A DNA stretch of 17,761 nucleotides. Origin: an uncultured bacterium (GTDB taxonomy: Bacteria; Verrucomicrobiota; Kiritimatiellia; RFP12; UBA1067). The position numbers and the translations under genes are program-made. A model generated the notes under the pieces. That model was not told where the DNA came from. It saw only the letters and a program-made list of their open reading frames with translations, and ran no database searches. Shown piece by piece: positions 6,358-13,403 of this stretch. The stretch's first letter is position 1, and each line of letters starts with the position of its first letter. The stretch is from NCBI GenBank assembly GCA_902773475.1, contig CACYEO010000163.1, forward strand, positions 1 through 17,761, read 5' to 3'.

Positions 6358-7881
6358 TCAGCGTTCGCCGTTGAAAAGCGCGTTTGTCGCGTAGTAGGGA
6401 TCTGTCGTGCAGCGCAGTCCGAGCCGCCGCAGACCGGCTTCGTCGCCCGGAGTGGCGATGTGGGTCATGTGCATTTCGCAGCCGCGCAGTTCCGGGAGTT
6501 TTTCCATCGCGATCTGGGCGGACGGATTCGTCGTTCCGGAAATCGCAAGGCCTATGAGCGCTTCGTCGAGGTTCAAGCTCGTGTATTCGCCTTTCAGCAC
6601 GTCGCTCTTCATGTGGCGGATCGCCTCTATCACGATGGGCGCGATCAGCGGCAGGCGTTCGGGGATCCCGGCGAGGCGCTTCACCGCGTTCAGCACCATC
6701 GCGGCGGCGGCGTGCAGCTGTTCGGAGTTCTTGCCGCAGACGATTTCGCCGGTCTTCAGCACCACGGCGGCTCCGGAATACACGCCGTCCTTGCCCTTGC
6801 CTTTCTTGCGCGCCTCGATTGAAGTCGCGCGCGCCGGCGATACAGGCTGCCTGTCTTCCGGCTTGAGACCGAGTTTGTGCATCAAAGCTTCGGCGCGCGC
6901 CACGTCGTCGCGCACTGCCGTTCCCGCCGCGAAATCGCATTCGTAGCGGAAATAGCGGCGGATGACTTCCTGTTTCGACGCCTCGCGCACGATGCCGTCA
7001 TCGACGATTCCGAAACCGATGCGGTTCACGCCCATGTCTGTGGGGCTTTTGTACGGGCATGGCTCGTTCGTCATCTTCTCCCAGATCGCGCGGAGCAGCG
7101 GAAACGCGTCCACGTCGCGGTTGTAGTTCACAGTGGTGGAGCCGTACGCTTCGAGATGGTAGGGGTCGATCATGTTGCGGTCGTGCAGATCGATCGTCGC
7201 CGCTTCGTAGGCCACGTTCAGCGGATGCTCGAGCGGCATGTTCCATACCGGGAACGTTTCGAATTTCGCGTATCCCGCGCGCACGCCGCGTCTGCGCTCG
7301 TGGTAGAGCTGCGAAAGGCAGGTCGCGAGTTTGCCGCTTCCCGGCCCCGGCGCTGTGACCACCACGATCGGCCGTTCCGTAGGCACGTAGTCGTTGGCAC
7401 CGTAGCCCTGTTCGCTCACTATGGTCTCGACGTCATTGGGATAGCCTTGCGTCACGTAATGGTAGTATACGGACACTCCGCGGTGCTCGAGGCGTGCGCG
7501 GAACTGCTTTGCGGCGGGCTGGCCGGAGAAGCGCGTTATCACCACGCCGCGCACGAGAAGCCCGAGTTTGCGCAGGTCGTCGATGAGTTTCAGGGCGTCG
7601 GCGTCGTAGGAAATGCCGAAATCCGCGCGCATCTTCTTGCGCTCGATGTCGCCGGCGAAGATGCAGAGGATTATTTCGGCGTGATCCTTGAGCGATTGCA
7701 GGAGCCGCAGTTTCACGTTCGGGTCGTATCCCGGCAGGCATCGCGCGGCGTGGAAGTCGTTCATCAGCTTCCCGCCGAACTCAAGGTAGAGTTTCCCGTT
7801 CGCTTCCGCCCTTCGCCTTATCTCTTCGGACTGCTCCGCAAGGTATTTTCCGTTGTCGAAGCCTGTTGCGCATTCGTTCAT
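6358..7881 (-). CDS. DUF1846 / UPF0371 family protein, function unknown
   Basis: 507 aa, the usual length for this family (about 490-510). I recognise the family from the opening FDN.KYL..Q...I..R, the block LYLEFGGKLMNDFHAARCLPG (31-51), FAGDIERKKMRADFGISYD (75-93), and the later VVTAPGPGSGKLATCLSQLYHE (174-195), ending near HMTHI (471-475) and DPYYATN (494-500). GPGSGKL at 179-185 looks like a P-loop and suggests nucleotide binding, but the reaction is not known to me. No signal peptide or membrane segment is seen, so it is presumably cytoplasmic. The ATG is chosen because MNECATGFDN aligns with the family start; longer frames overlap nifU. A weak purine-rich stretch (GAAAGAAAGAA) lies upstream. 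It is 44 bases downstream of nifU on the same strand and probably shares its transcript, the only functional hint the context offers. Confidence 0.88.
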   Translation of the reverse strand: MNECATGFDNGKYLAEQSEEIRRRAEANGKLYLEFGGKLMNDFHAARCLPGYDPNVKLRLLQSLKDHAEIILCIFAGDIERKKMRADFGISYDADALKLIDDLRKLGLLVRGVVITRFSGQPAAKQFRARLEHRGVSVYYHYVTQGYPNDVETIVSEQGYGANDYVPTERPIVVVTAPGPGSGKLATCLSQLYHERRRGVRAGYAKFETFPVWNMPLEHPLNVAYEAATIDLHDRNMIDPYHLEAYGSTTVNYNRDVDAFPLLRAIWEKMTNEPCPYKSPTDMGVNRIGFGIVDDGIVREASKQEVIRRYFRYECDFAAGTAVRDDVARAEALMHKLGLKPEDRQPVSPARATSIEARKKGKGKDGVYSGAAVVLKTGEIVCGKNSEQLHAAAAMVLNAVKRLAGIPERLPLIAPIVIEAIRHMKSDVLKGEYTSLNLDEALIGLAISGTTNPSAQIAMEKLPELRGCEMHMTHIATPGDEAGLRRLGLRCTTDPYYATNALFNGER

Positions 7882-7925
7882 TTCGCGGTTCTTTCTTTCG
7901 GGGTCTGGCGTTCGGGCTTTGCTTT

Positions 7926-8495
7926 TCAGGAGACTCCGTTGATTTCGTCGAGGATCTTCTGGATTTTCGGTTTGCAGCGGCCGCAGCCGCCTCCGGCCTT
8001 GGTGAAATTCGTCACTTCCTCGACCGTCGTCAGGCCGTTTTCCGTTATTACGCGGCGCACTTCGTTCTCCGACACGTTGTAGCACGTGCAGAGCGTCTCG
8101 TCTTCCAGATTGCGGTCCGACTTCTCCCCTGTCCTGTAGTTGTGTATGGCCGCGTCGAGAGCCTCGCGCCCCATCACCGAACAGTGCATTTTCTGCGGCG
8201 GCAGCCCGCCGAGATAGTCGGCGATCTCCTTGTTCGTTATCTTGGACGCTTCCTCGAGCGTTTTCCCGATTACCATTTCGGTCAGCGCGGACGACGATGC
8301 TATTGCGCTGGCGCATCCGAACGTCTGGAACTTCGCTTCCGCGATTCTGCCGTCCGGCCCCAGCTTGAAAGAGAATGTAAGCGCGTCCCCGCAGGCCAGC
8401 GAGCCTACGGTGGCGGTTCCATCGGGATTTTCAATTTTTCCCACGTTCCGCGGATTGCGGAAGTGGTCCATCATTTTGTCTGAATAGTTCCACAT
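7926..8495 (-). CDS. nifU: NifU-type Fe-S cluster scaffold: IscU-like domain plus BFD-like [2Fe-2S] domain
   Basis: 189 aa. The IscU-like domain (about 1-125) assembles clusters on three cysteines: C35 in LACGD (with D37), C61 in FGCASAIASS, and C105 in KMHCSVMG. A BFD-like domain follows, with CTCYNV (C136, C138) and GGGCGRCKP (C171, C174), which carries the permanent [2Fe-2S] cluster of NifU. The C-terminal NFU domain of full-length NifU (about 300 aa) is missing, a shorter form common in anaerobes that use it as the general scaffold. The ATG follows the promoter by about 35 bases. MWNYSDKMMDHFRNPRNVG is the family start and fixes it. No cysteine desulfurase gene (nifS/iscS), nif gene or regulator is adjacent. 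The next gene downstream is DUF1846, and the gene upstream is the divergent rplU. Confidence 0.92.
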   Translation of the reverse strand: MWNYSDKMMDHFRNPRNVGKIENPDGTATVGSLACGDALTFSFKLGPDGRIAEAKFQTFGCASAIASSSALTEMVIGKTLEEASKITNKEIADYLGGLPPQKMHCSVMGREALDAAIHNYRTGEKSDRNLEDETLCTCYNVSENEVRRVITENGLTTVEEVTNFTKAGGGCGRCKPKIQKILDEINGVS

Positions 8496-8528
8496 GGCTT
8501 TGCCTGATGCTCTGTAACGGATGCGGCA

Positions 8529-8537
8529 AGTATAGCA
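8529..8537 (-). promoter_or_regulatory. Extended -10 promoter of nifU (and probably DUF1846)
   Basis: The minus strand reads TGC-TATACT, an extended -10 box ending 33 bases before the nifU ATG, giving a predicted leader of about 27 bases. The -35 position is GC-rich and unlike TTGACA. No IscR-like or other operator was recognised. Confidence 0.55.
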
Positions 8538-8618
8538 CAACCGCGCGCGGGCGGCGGTCGCCGGCGAGACCGATTCCGCCCGGCCGTTTCCGCGATTTTC
8601 CGCGATGCGATTTCGGGA

Positions 8619-8648
8619 TTGACCGCGCCGTGCGTTTTTTGGTATATT
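8619..8648 (+). promoter_or_regulatory. Sigma-70-type promoter of rplU-rpmA(-obg)
   Basis: TTGACC at 8619-8624 and TATATT at 8643-8648 are separated by 18 bases, and TGG directly before the -10 makes it an extended -10 as well. The predicted start is near 8655, about 50 bases before the rplU ATG. This is the strongest promoter by eye in the window, as expected for ribosomal protein genes. Confidence 0.75.
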
Positions 8649-8706
8649 ACCCGCTCGCGCTTCGCAGGATAGACTTCGAGGCGTTGTTACCACAAGAGGT
8701 ATTTCA

Positions 8707-9021
8707 ATGGAAGCATACGCGGTTGTAGAGACCGGCGGCAAGCAGACGCTTGTGAAGGCCGGCGACAAAATCGAGATAGAAAAGCTTGCGGCGGAACCCG
8801 GCACGGAGACCGTTCTTGAGACGGTTTGCGCCATCTCCGACGGCAATTCCCTCAAGGTCGGCGCGCCCTACGTGGAAGGCGCCAAGGTCGTTTTGGAGAT
8901 TGACGCGGTTAAACGCGGCCCTAAAGTGGTCAACTTCAAAATGAAACGCCGCAAAGGCGAGCGCCGCACCGTCGGGCACCGTCAGCAGTTGACGGTCGCC
9001 ACGGTCAAATCCATAGCCTGA
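8707..9021 (+). CDS. rplU: 50S ribosomal protein L21
   Basis: 104 aa, the normal length. L21 binds 23S rRNA on the large subunit. The N-terminus EAYAVVETGGKQ matches the family's (YAVIxTGGKQ), VLxxV near residues 38-42 and VKRGPKVVNFKMKRRK (75-90, family KGxKxxxFKxKRRK) followed by GHRQ (95-98) are diagnostic. The ATG has AAGAGG about eight bases upstream. It precedes rpmA by 25 bases in the usual rplU-rpmA-obg order. Nothing unusual was seen in the protein. Confidence 0.97.
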   Translation: MEAYAVVETGGKQTLVKAGDKIEIEKLAAEPGTETVLETVCAISDGNSLKVGAPYVEGAKVVLEIDAVKRGPKVVNFKMKRRKGERRTVGHRQQLTVATVKSIA

Positions 9022-9046
9022 CAAACGGCTTCAAGGAGAATCCGAA

Positions 9047-9292
9047 ATGGCAACTTCAGCATCTGCCCGCAACGGGCGCGATTCCAATCCCAAGTATCTC
9101 GGTGTCAAGAGATACGACGGCGAAACCGTCAAGGCCGGATCTATCATCGTCCGCCAGCGCGGCACGAAAATCCATGCCGGCGCGAATGTGGGAACCGGCC
9201 GCGACTTCACCCTTTTCGCCCTCAAGGACGGCAAGGTCAAGTTTGTGAAGGACGGCAGGTTCGTCACTGTCATCCCCGCAGAAGCGGTTTGA
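9047..9292 (+). CDS. rpmA: 50S ribosomal protein L27 with an atypical N-terminal tail
   Basis: 81 aa. L27 sits at the peptidyl transferase centre. The body is ordinary: RNGRDSNPKYLGVKRYDGE (8-26), IIVRQRGTKIHAGANVGTG (33-51), LFALKDGKVKF (55-65). The tail is not. Most bacteria begin MAHKKxGGS or, in Firmicutes, carry a cleaved leader followed by SKKGVGS; here the protein begins MATSAS and runs straight into ARNGRDS, with no basic residues before R8. AAGGAG lies seven bases before the ATG, and no other in-frame start occurs between the rplU stop and this codon, so the start is well supported. The gene lies 25 bases after rplU and 46 before obg. Confidence 0.95.
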   Translation: MATSASARNGRDSNPKYLGVKRYDGETVKAGSIIVRQRGTKIHAGANVGTGRDFTLFALKDGKVKFVKDGRFVTVIPAEAV

Positions 9293-9297
9293 TCCGG

Positions 9298-9317
9298 CGG
9301 AGAGCGCAGACTCTCCG
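9298..9317 (+). other. Short hairpin between rpmA and obg
   Basis: CGGAGAG and CTCTCCG form a perfect 7-base-pair stem around a 6-base loop (CGCAGA). No run of T follows, so it is unlikely to be an intrinsic terminator. It could protect the rpmA mRNA end or damp read-through into obg, which lacks a good ribosome binding site. Confidence 0.4.
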
Positions 9318-9338
9318 TTCCCAAGACCCGCATCCGCC

Positions 9339-10505
9339 ATGAAAACGAGAACGTTCATAGACCAGACGGTCGCACAGGTTCGTTCCGGGAAGGGCGGTGA
9401 CGGGTCTTGTTCTTTTCGCCGCGAAGCGCTTGTGATGGAGGGCGGGCCGGACGGCGGCGACGGCGGACGCGGCGGCGATGTCGTGTTCAAAGGCTCTCGC
9501 CACGTGAATTCGCTCGTCTCGATCTACTTCCAGCCGCGCCTTTTCGCTGAAAACGGCGTGGACGGTTCCGGACGCCAGCGCTACGGCAGACGTGGCAAGG
9601 ATCTCGTCGTCCCGGTCCCGTGCGGCACGGTCGTGACCGACGCCGACACGGGCGAACTTCTTGCGGATATAGTTTCCGACGGGCAGACTTTTGTCGCCGC
9701 AAAGGGCGGTGCGGGCGGTCTCGGCAATGTGAAGTTCAAGTCGTCCGTCAATCAGGCGCCGATGGAGCATACTCCCGGCGGCCCTGCCGAAGAACGGCGC
9801 GTGCGTCTTGAATTGAAGACTATCGCGGATGCGGGACTGCTCGGCTTTCCAAACGCCGGCAAATCTTCTCTGCTTTCCGCAGTCTCTTCGGCGCGCCCGA
9901 AAATCGCCTCCTACCCCTTCACCACGCTCAACCCGGTTGTCGGGACCGTGGAATATGCCGACTGGGCGAAAATCCGCATTGCGGATGTCCCAGGAATAAT
10001 CGAGGGCGCTTCCAGAGGCGTCGGACTCGGCCTCGCTTTTTTGAAGCATCTCGAACGTTCCCGCGTACTGGTGTACGTAATCGATATGGCGGGAACCGAT
10101 GCGCGCGAGCCTTGGACGGACTATCTGAAACTGCGCGCAGAGATATCCGCGTATTCGGAGGAACTCGCGGAGCGTCCGGCGCTCGTCCTTGCCAACAAGA
10201 TGGATTGCGAGGCGGCGAAGGAGAATCTGCCGCGTTTTGTGAAAGAAACAGGTATCGAGCCGATTTGCATATCGTGCACGGCGGGAAACCAGACCGGTCT
10301 GGACGCTTTCAAAGAGGCTTTGAGGGAGTTGGTGAAGCCCGCTCCGGCGCGCCACGCGGAGCTCGTGCAACCTCCCCCGCCGCTTTCCGAAATGCCGCCC
10401 ACGGACGGCGATGAGATTCCGGCCGAAGCGCTGAAGTTCGCCCCGTTTCTGAAACTAGACCCGCCGAAGCGCAAATCCCATCCGTCTCGCGGCAATATCC
10501 ATTGA
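9339..10505 (+). CDS. obg: Obg family ribosome-assembly GTPase
   Basis: 388 aa. Essential GTPase that acts in 50S subunit maturation and stress responses. The glycine-rich Obg fold (1-160) is clear: FIDQTVAQVRSGKGGDGS, GGPDGGDGGRGGDV (35-48), AKGGAGGLGN (121-130), FKSSVNQAP and GGPAEERRVRLELK. The GTPase domain has G1 GFPNAGKS (169-176), switch I SYPFTTL (191-197), G3 DVPGI (216-220), G4 NKMD (286-289) and G5 SCTA (312-315). The C-terminal extension after about residue 335 is proline-rich and acidic and ends with basic residues; it lacks the OCT domain of Firmicutes. The ATG is at the end of a sequence without a clear Shine-Dalgarno site, but MKTRTFIDQ aligns with the family start (M.FVD). 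It follows rpmA by 46 bases. Confidence 0.96.
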   Translation: MKTRTFIDQTVAQVRSGKGGDGSCSFRREALVMEGGPDGGDGGRGGDVVFKGSRHVNSLVSIYFQPRLFAENGVDGSGRQRYGRRGKDLVVPVPCGTVVTDADTGELLADIVSDGQTFVAAKGGAGGLGNVKFKSSVNQAPMEHTPGGPAEERRVRLELKTIADAGLLGFPNAGKSSLLSAVSSARPKIASYPFTTLNPVVGTVEYADWAKIRIADVPGIIEGASRGVGLGLAFLKHLERSRVLVYVIDMAGTDAREPWTDYLKLRAEISAYSEELAERPALVLANKMDCEAAKENLPRFVKETGIEPICISCTAGNQTGLDAFKEALRELVKPAPARHAELVQPPPPLSEMPPTDGDEIPAEALKFAPFLKLDPPKRKSHPSRGNIH

Positions 10506-10558
10506 TCGCCCGCAGCTCCCTCCCGTTGCCCGCCGTTTTTGGCGCGCGATTTGCGGGT

Positions 10559-10587
10559 TTGACCGCAAAGGAGGAAATGGGTAAACT
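10559..10587 (+). promoter_or_regulatory. Sigma-70-type promoter of ilvB
   Basis: TTGACC at 10559-10564 and TAAACT at 10582-10587 are spaced exactly 17 bases. Transcription would start near 10594, leaving a leader of about 30 bases before the ilvB ATG. The spacer contains AAAGGAGG, which looks like a ribosome binding site but would not be in the transcript if this promoter is used. No attenuator hairpin, T-box or Leu/Val-rich leader peptide fits in the remaining leader. Confidence 0.6.
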
Positions 10588-10623
10588 TTGCGCGTTTGCA
10601 AACAGTTGGATGGACAAGTTCCG

Positions 10624-12360
10624 ATGAAGAAGGAAAATACAGCGGTTACAGGCGCGCAGGCGCTTGCGGATTCCCTCGCGAGAGCGGGGACCGAGGTCAT
10701 ATTCGGCTACCCGGGCGGAGCGGTGCTCGATATCTTCGACCGTCTCACTGACGCCAAATTCCCTCTTGTGCTCGGCAGGCACGAGCAGGGTTGCGTACAC
10801 ATGGCGGACGGATACGCGCGTTCCACGGGCAAGCCGGGAGTGTGCATTGTCACGTCGGGTCCTGGCGCCACGAATACTGTAACGGGGCTCGCCACCGCGA
10901 ATATCGACGGCATCCCCCTTGTTGTCATAACCGGCCAGGTGTCATTGCCTCTCATAGGCACGGATGCCTTCCAGGAAGCCGACACTACAGGTATAACGCG
11001 GGCGGTTTCCAAGCACAATTTTCTCGTCCATTCCGCAGACGAAATACCGGAAACGGTTGCGCAGGCTTTCTACATAGCCACGCACGGCAAGCCCGGCCCG
11101 GTGGTGATCGACATACCTAAAAACTGCCAGCAGGCGATGACATCCGCGACGTATCCTGAACGCGTTTCGCTGCGCGCGTACCACCCCGAATCCGCCGCGT
11201 CCGCAGCGCAGTTGAACAAGTTCGCCAAAATGATAAACGAGGCGGAAAAGCCGGTCATATACGCGGGCGGCGGCGTGATAGCATCCGGCGCGGCGAAGGA
11301 TGTGGCCTCTCTCGCGCACAAGGCGGGAATCCCTGTGGCGACCACCTTGATGGGGCTGGGCGCGTTTGACGAAAACGATCCGCTCTCCCTCCGCATGGCG
11401 GGAATGCACGGAACGCCAGCCGCAAACTGGGCGATGAACGAGGCCGATCTCGTGATTGCGCTCGGCGTAAGATTTTCCGACCGCGTGACCGGAAAAATTT
11501 CCAAATACGCTCCGGCCGCGAAGATAATACATGTGGACTGCGATCCGGCGTCCATAGGCAAGAACGTCCCGGTCGCGCTTGGCATCGTCGCTGATGTGAA
11601 AGATGTTCTCACGACTGCGGGATCGCGCGTGAAGCCCGCCTCGCATCCCGGATGGATGGCGAAGATAGATGCATGGAAAAAGGATCGGCCCGTTTCCTGG
11701 AAGCCGATGCATCCAGGCGTGATAATGCCGCAGGCCGCGATAGAGGCGATCTACCGTGCCACGGACGGCCGCGCGGTGGTAGTCACGGATGTCGGACAGC
11801 AGCAGATGTGGGCGGCGCAGTTCTTCCGCCATTCAATCCCCCGCCATTTTCTCACTTCCGGCGGCATGGGCACGATGGGCTTCGGCATACCCGCGGCAAT
11901 AGGCGCTGCAATCGCCCGGCCCGATCACAAGACCGTGGCCGTGTGCGGCGACGGCGGCGCGCAGATGACTTTCGAGGAAGTCGTCGTGGCCGTGGAGCAT
12001 AAACTGCCCGTCACTTTCGTTGTGATCAACAACGGCTGCCTCGGAATGGTCCGCCAATGGCAGGAGCTTTTCTATGCCAAGAATTATTCCGGCTCGATTC
12101 TTTCGGTGAAAGGGCGTTCTGCGAACGAACGTCTCGACCAGGATCTGGAATACGATTATCTTCCCGATTTCGTGAAACTTGCCGAGGCGCACGGTGCGGA
12201 GGCGTATCGCGTGATCGACCCTGCGGAACTTGACGCAGTGATCGCGAAAGCGGTCGATTCCGACAAGACTTCTCTTGTAGAGGTGATCGTAGAACCGCGT
12301 GCGAACGTCTATCCGATGATTCCCGCCGGCAGGCCGGTGGAAGACATGGTGTTCGACTGA
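10624..12360 (+). CDS. ilvB: Acetolactate synthase large (catalytic) subunit
   Basis: 578 aa. Condenses two pyruvates, or pyruvate and 2-oxobutyrate, in the first step shared by valine, leucine and isoleucine synthesis. The ThDP-activating glutamate is E54 in GRHEQGCVHMADGYAR, SGPGATN is at 78-84, and the ThDP/Mg motif runs from GDG (442-444) to NN (469-470), continuing GCLGMVRQWQ. GMGTMGFGIPAAIGA (414-428) and the C-terminal NVYPMIPAGRP (561-571) match anabolic AHAS, not the catabolic AlsS or pyruvate oxidases. The ATG aligns with the family start; a TTG at 10588 would add 12 residues but falls right after the -10 box. No small regulatory subunit (ilvN/ilvH) follows: the next gene is on the other strand. 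The subunit is therefore encoded elsewhere or the enzyme works without it. Confidence 0.95.
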   Translation: MKKENTAVTGAQALADSLARAGTEVIFGYPGGAVLDIFDRLTDAKFPLVLGRHEQGCVHMADGYARSTGKPGVCIVTSGPGATNTVTGLATANIDGIPLVVITGQVSLPLIGTDAFQEADTTGITRAVSKHNFLVHSADEIPETVAQAFYIATHGKPGPVVIDIPKNCQQAMTSATYPERVSLRAYHPESAASAAQLNKFAKMINEAEKPVIYAGGGVIASGAAKDVASLAHKAGIPVATTLMGLGAFDENDPLSLRMAGMHGTPAANWAMNEADLVIALGVRFSDRVTGKISKYAPAAKIIHVDCDPASIGKNVPVALGIVADVKDVLTTAGSRVKPASHPGWMAKIDAWKKDRPVSWKPMHPGVIMPQAAIEAIYRATDGRAVVVTDVGQQQMWAAQFFRHSIPRHFLTSGGMGTMGFGIPAAIGAAIARPDHKTVAVCGDGGAQMTFEEVVVAVEHKLPVTFVVINNGCLGMVRQWQELFYAKNYSGSILSVKGRSANERLDQDLEYDYLPDFVKLAEAHGAEAYRVIDPAELDAVIAKAVDSDKTSLVEVIVEPRANVYPMIPAGRPVEDMVFD

Positions 12361-12465
12361 CGGCGGCTCCTGTTATGACAGGTTGTCGCAATCAGGTGCC
12401 GGGAGTTTTGGGAAATAAGCATAAAGCGGATGGCCTGACGTGTTTTCGGGTCATCGGCTGTTTGC
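12361..12465. other. Convergent gap between ilvB and the polysaccharide cluster
   Basis: This 105-base gap separates two converging transcripts. The only simple inverted repeat I see is CCTGT-TATG-ACAGG at 12369-12382, a 5-base-pair stem starting nine bases after the ilvB stop, with no T run on either strand. It is a weak candidate terminator. Base composition drops from the GC-rich left side to the AT-richer right side around here. Confidence 0.3.
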
Positions 12466-13401
12466 CTATTTTCGTGTTGTAGGGCCGGGGTCTTCGGCAT
12501 ATGCCTTCAGTGCGGAGAGTTTCTCTTTCGAGAATCTTTTCGCGCCTTCCCGGGTAAGGTGGTCGCAATCTGCCCAATATTCCTGATTGTCGGAATATTC
12601 GTGAATCCAGTTGAACCATGGCACTCCGTGACGCTTGGAGATATTCAACATGTGTGTTTTGAAAAATTCTTTCGCTCGTGGTGTATAGTTGTATTCCCAT
12701 TTCCATTTGTAGATGGGCGCTGTTGTGAGTACGGCGCGGACATGTCTTTCGGCAAGCCAGGATAGCAGGTCGTCGAGAATGATTTCGCCGCCAGATGAAG
12801 TCTGCGCTATGTCAGTCACGTGGTCGGAGAGATATGTTTCTATCTTGGACCATTTGTTGCTTTTCATGCAAATGTCTGTAGGGATGAATTCTCCGGCTAT
12901 AGGATTTCTCCGCGTTTCCAATCCAAGAGCACGCTCAAGCCCAGGTTTCAGGACGCCATTTGAGAATCTCAACCGAAAACCGTCGCCTAAAGGAGGCATT
13001 AATTCGCGTGAGCGCATTTCCAATAGGGCAATCCCAGGATGCGCCGGGCGGTTTGCAATTCCATAAGGAACGTCTAGGCTGGAAAGGAGACTCCATGGCC
13101 AGACATCGATTATGACGAGCCGCAGTTGAGGGTTGAGTTCCACTGCGAGTTTGACTTTCTGCGCAGTGGCGGAAAATGGCATGGCCGATCTGCCGAAATT
13201 TGCAAGCCATGGCAGCTCGTTTGTGTCAAATCCCCTTTCTACATGAGAATCGCCGAATGCAGCTGCAACGATTGCCGGTTGGCATGTCAGTTCCGTTTTT
13301 AAGGATTTGAGTTCCTCTCTGTAGGCGATGATTGTAAGCGAGCCTGCTATAATTGTGAACAGGCCGCCCGCCATAAGTATTTTCAGCAGGAATTGTTTCA
13401 T
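12466..13401 (-). CDS. Membrane-anchored SGNH-like protein, partner of the MBOAT acyltransferase
   Basis: 311 aa. One hydrophobic segment at about 7-26 acts as a signal anchor, placing the rest outside the cytoplasmic membrane. AAFGDSHVERGFD (47-59) resembles the GDSx nucleophile block (S52) and WADCDHLTREGAKRFS (276-291) the DxxH block (D278, H281) of SGNH/AlgX-AlgJ-type acyltransferase and esterase domains. Such proteins commonly pair with an MBOAT protein and transfer the acyl group to a sugar polymer in the periplasm. The MBOAT gene ends two bases before this ATG. I cannot name a closer family; the similarity is in the motifs and layout, so the acceptor and acyl group are unknown. An alternative is a SGNH esterase that removes acyl groups. 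Only a weak CAGG lies upstream of the ATG, so coupling to MBOAT translation is likely. The gene is AT-richer than the window's left side. Confidence 0.7.
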   Translation of the reverse strand: MKQFLLKILMAGGLFTIIAGSLTIIAYREELKSLKTELTCQPAIVAAAFGDSHVERGFDTNELPWLANFGRSAMPFSATAQKVKLAVELNPQLRLVIIDVWPWSLLSSLDVPYGIANRPAHPGIALLEMRSRELMPPLGDGFRLRFSNGVLKPGLERALGLETRRNPIAGEFIPTDICMKSNKWSKIETYLSDHVTDIAQTSSGGEIILDDLLSWLAERHVRAVLTTAPIYKWKWEYNYTPRAKEFFKTHMLNISKRHGVPWFNWIHEYSDNQEYWADCDHLTREGAKRFSKEKLSALKAYAEDPGPTTRK

Positions 13402-13403
13402 TG

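Larger units (their letters stand above)
8496..8706. promoter_or_regulatory. Divergent intergenic region between nifU and rplU
   Basis: This 211-base stretch is the largest gap in the window. It holds a leftward promoter for nifU and a rightward promoter for rplU, listed separately. Between them (about 8540-8618) is a GC-rich segment with several CGCG/GGCG runs and no convincing ORF. I saw no clear ribosomal-protein leader structure in the 50-base rplU leader, although a short pairing of CGC with GCG is possible. Confidence 0.7.

Noticed and set aside
7882..8316. N-terminal extension of the DUF1846 frame
   Set aside because: The extra 145 codons overlap nifU in another frame and do not resemble the family, whose start is MNECATGFDN.
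10588..10623. TTG start for IlvB at 10588, adding 12 residues
   Set aside because: The TTG begins right after the -10 box, upstream of the likely transcription start, and the family start aligns with the ATG at 10624.
10577..10627. A BCAA leader peptide for ilvB attenuation
   Set aside because: The 16-codon frame has no Leu/Val/Ile run, there is no terminator hairpin with T run, and the ribosome binding site is only two bases from the ATG and inside the promoter spacer. It is recorded as a finding in its weaker form only.
12425..12460. Terminator hairpin between the convergent operons
   Set aside because: Only 3-4 base-pair interrupted pairings such as TGAC/GTCA are possible and there is no T run, so I cannot support it.
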